A DNA stretch of 7,529 bases from an uncultured Collinsella sp. (GTDB lineage Bacteria; Actinomycetota; Coriobacteriia; Coriobacteriales; Coriobacteriaceae), in contig CABSMS010000094.1 in assembly GCA_902478885.1 (NCBI GenBank), positions 1-7,529 of the forward strand. Reading direction: 5' to 3'. Under the pieces are notes generated by a model. The model ran no database searches and was not told the DNA's origin. It saw nothing but the letters and a program-made list of their open reading frames with translations. The first letter of the stretch is position 1, and every line of letters begins with the position of its first letter. A program made the position numbers and the translations under genes. Shown here piece by piece: positions 6,373 through 7,529 of this stretch.

Positions 6373-6422
6373 AAAAAGAGGGGCGGCCACGGCGGGCTGG
6401 AGACATGGGTCCCGCCGTGGCC
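6373..6422 (-). terminator. Strong intercistronic hairpin before the ACP gene
   Basis: GGCCACGGCGGG (6385-6396) and CCCGCCGTGGCC (6411-6422) form a perfect 12-bp stem with a 14-nt loop. On the minus strand the stem is followed by GCCCCTC and then five U residues (6377-6373). The seven bases before the U-tract argue against efficient termination. A partial terminator, or a structure that protects or separates the upstream and downstream messages, fits better. The ACP ribosome site lies just after it. Confidence 0.6.
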
Positions 6423-6458
6423 TAAGAGAGGAATCGAATTGTTAAAAGGGCTGAAAGC

Positions 6459-6881
6459 CTAGTCGTCAAGCTCGAACGTAAGCTCCTTGTAGCCAGGACG
6501 GTCGATGACCTTGGCGTGGACGCCCACGGTCTGGCCCGCCATGAGCTTGGCGCGAATCTCGGGGGCCTTCTTCTTGGTAATGCCGTAGATGACGTAGGTG
6601 TACTGAGAACCCTCGTCGATATCGACGGCGCCGTAGGCGTACTTGCCATACTCCTTGAGGTAGGGCTTGTCGTTCTGCGGACCAGGCAAGGTAAAATCGA
6701 TCAGATGGCCGTGACCGGAAACCTGGACCCAATCGGTCTTGTGATAGCCGCAGGCATTGCAGGCAAGGTGGGGCGGAAACTCGACGGCTCCGCACTCGGG
6801 GCACTGGCGTGCCCAATAGATACCCTCTTCAAGACCCGTGTAGAACTTCTTGACCACGGGCTCCATATCTTTGAGTTGCAT
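6459..6881 (-). CDS. DUF35 zinc-ribbon/OB-fold protein (thiolase partner)
   Basis: A 140-residue protein with an N-terminal rubredoxin-like zinc ribbon, CPEC (27-30) and CNAC (41-44), then an OB-fold domain with a GHGHLIDFTLP strand (56-66) and a C-terminal FELDD. This is the DUF35 (OB-fold, acyl-CoA-associated) family. By family knowledge these small proteins accompany SCP-x-type thiolases, as PhlB does in the PhlACB acetyltransferase, ChsH2 does in steroid degradation, and the bridging subunit does in the archaeal acetoacetyl-CoA thiolase/HMG-CoA synthase complex. They bind acyl-CoA or hold the enzymes together rather than catalysing by themselves. The ATG at 6881 has AAGGAG 7 nt upstream and lies 38 nt after the thiolase stop, so the two are co-transcribed and probably form a complex. 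A 104-nt gap with a strong hairpin separates it from the ACP gene. Confidence 0.92.
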   Translation of the reverse strand: MQLKDMEPVVKKFYTGLEEGIYWARQCPECGAVEFPPHLACNACGYHKTDWVQVSGHGHLIDFTLPGPQNDKPYLKEYGKYAYGAVDIDEGSQYTYVIYGITKKKAPEIRAKLMAGQTVGVHAKVIDRPGYKELTFELDD

Positions 6882-6919
6882 GAGAATACTCCTTATGGGA
6901 AATCGAAAACCGCGGTCGC

Positions 6920-7528
6920 TTAGGCGACGGTACGAAGAATCTGGCAGCGCACGTTCTGAGAACCGCCAAAACCGCGCAGGAACGCCGTCTCGGGAACCTT
7001 CTTCATCTGGGTAGCACCGGCGACGCCACGCATCTGCTTGACGGCCTCAACGATATCGGCGATGCCGGATGCGCCATGGGCGTGACCGAAGTTGCAACGA
7101 CCACCGTGCGGGTTGATGGGCTTATCGCCGTCAAAAGCGGTGCGACCATCGATCGCGTACTTCCAAGCCTCGCCGCGCGGAATATAGCCGCACTCCTCAG
7201 CCGAGACGATCTCGGAAGCAAGGAAGAAGTCATTGCACATAAACAGGTCGATCTCGTCGGGGCTCACGCCGGTAAGGTCGTAGACCTGCTTGGCGGCAAG
7301 CTCGGTAGCCCAGTGCTCGTTGTGAAGCAGGCCGGCCTCGACCGCAGAAGCGCCCGTACCCAGAACCTCAATAGGCGCATACGGCACGCCCATGGCCTTG
7401 GCCTTCTCCGTGGGCATCACGACAACAGCTGCGGCACCGTCGCATTTCTTCTCAAAGCCGGTAACACGCAGGTACTGCGTAACGCGCGGGTTATACATGC
7501 TCTTGAGACACTCGTCGGCGGTATCGAA
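6920..7528 (-). CDS. SCP-x/PhlC-type thiolase (5' end missing)
   Basis: The last 202 residues of a thiolase-fold enzyme whose N-terminal half lies beyond the window. Visible are DGAAAVVV (30-37), the CNDFF segment (98-102), the PHGGRCNFGHAHGASG loop (140-155) with the conserved catalytic-type histidine at 149, and a C-terminal FLRGFGGSQN (183-192). This is the pattern of the SCP-x/nondegradative branch. Differences stand out: Asn99 where SCP-x enzymes have HDCF-like His, GHAHG instead of GHPxG, and no cysteine in the glycine-rich C-terminal loop where classical thiolases have CGGG. The nucleophilic cysteine should be in the missing half and cannot be checked. The following DUF35 gene supports a two-protein enzyme making or breaking a C-C bond on acyl-thioesters, or a C-acyltransferase like PhlC. 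An ATG at 7498 is internal; the frame is open to the window edge. Confidence 0.9.
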   Translation of the reverse strand, partial: FDTADECLKSMYNPRVTQYLRVTGFEKKCDGAAAVVVMPTEKAKAMGVPYAPIEVLGTGASAVEAGLLHNEHWATELAAKQVYDLTGVSPDEIDLFMCNDFFLASEIVSAEECGYIPRGEAWKYAIDGRTAFDGDKPINPHGGRCNFGHAHGASGIADIVEAVKQMRGVAGATQMKKVPETAFLRGFGGSQNVRCQILRTVA

Positions 7529-7529
7529 C

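Noticed and set aside
6121..6390. A longer ACP starting at GTG 6390
   Set aside because: The extra 12 residues come from the hairpin stem and ribosome-site region. The ATG at 6354 has a proper ribosome site and gives normal ACP length.
1..7529. CRISPR array, tRNA, rRNA, or phage genes
   Set aside because: No regularly spaced repeats, cloverleaf-like sequences, ribosomal RNA motifs or phage proteins were found on either strand.

Overview
This window is the end of a contig from a GC-rich anaerobic bacterium. All seven protein genes I can support lie on the minus strand. The oxygen-sensitive class III ribonucleotide reductase and the phosphotransacylase/acyl-kinase pair point to a strict anaerobe. 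Codon style and gene content suggest a gut actinobacterium of the Coriobacteriia (Collinsella-like). That placement is inference from general impression, not a computed match. Bases 1-44 are not biological: they are the end of an Illumina/Nextera adapter fused to the contig end.

Left part (46-1857): the 5' two thirds of nrdD, anaerobic ribonucleoside-triphosphate reductase, cut off by the contig end. It is preceded by a leader of about 220 nt and a promoter overlapped by a good NrdR box plus a weaker second box 32 bp away. This is the standard arrangement for repression of ribonucleotide reductase genes by NrdR.

Middle (1858-2149): a non-coding stretch with short repeats, phased A-tracts and a perfect 18-bp inverted repeat enclosing 44 nt. 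Next to it is a small four-helix membrane protein of unknown function (2150-2620), separated by an intrinsic terminator from the operon upstream of it.

Right part (2718-7528), read from right to left: an SCP-x/PhlC-type thiolase (5' end missing), a DUF35 zinc-ribbon/OB-fold partner, a stand-alone acyl carrier protein, a Pta/Ptb-family phosphotransacylase, a divergent butyrate-kinase-family acyl kinase and an MFS transporter. Spacing is tight (3-104 nt), and ACP-Pta-kinase are nearly contiguous with Shine-Dalgarno sites placed inside the preceding gene. Hairpins with nearby U-tracts lie before the ACP and before the transporter and may set expression steps.

Together the six genes look like one acyl-handling module: kinase and transacylase interconvert a free carboxylate, acyl phosphate and acyl-CoA (or acyl-ACP); the ACP carries an acyl group; thiolase plus DUF35 make or break a C-C bond; and the MFS protein moves the substrate or product. 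Direction (ATP-yielding degradation or ATP-consuming acyl loading for biosynthesis) cannot be decided from the sequence. This module is the best candidate here for an undescribed system.
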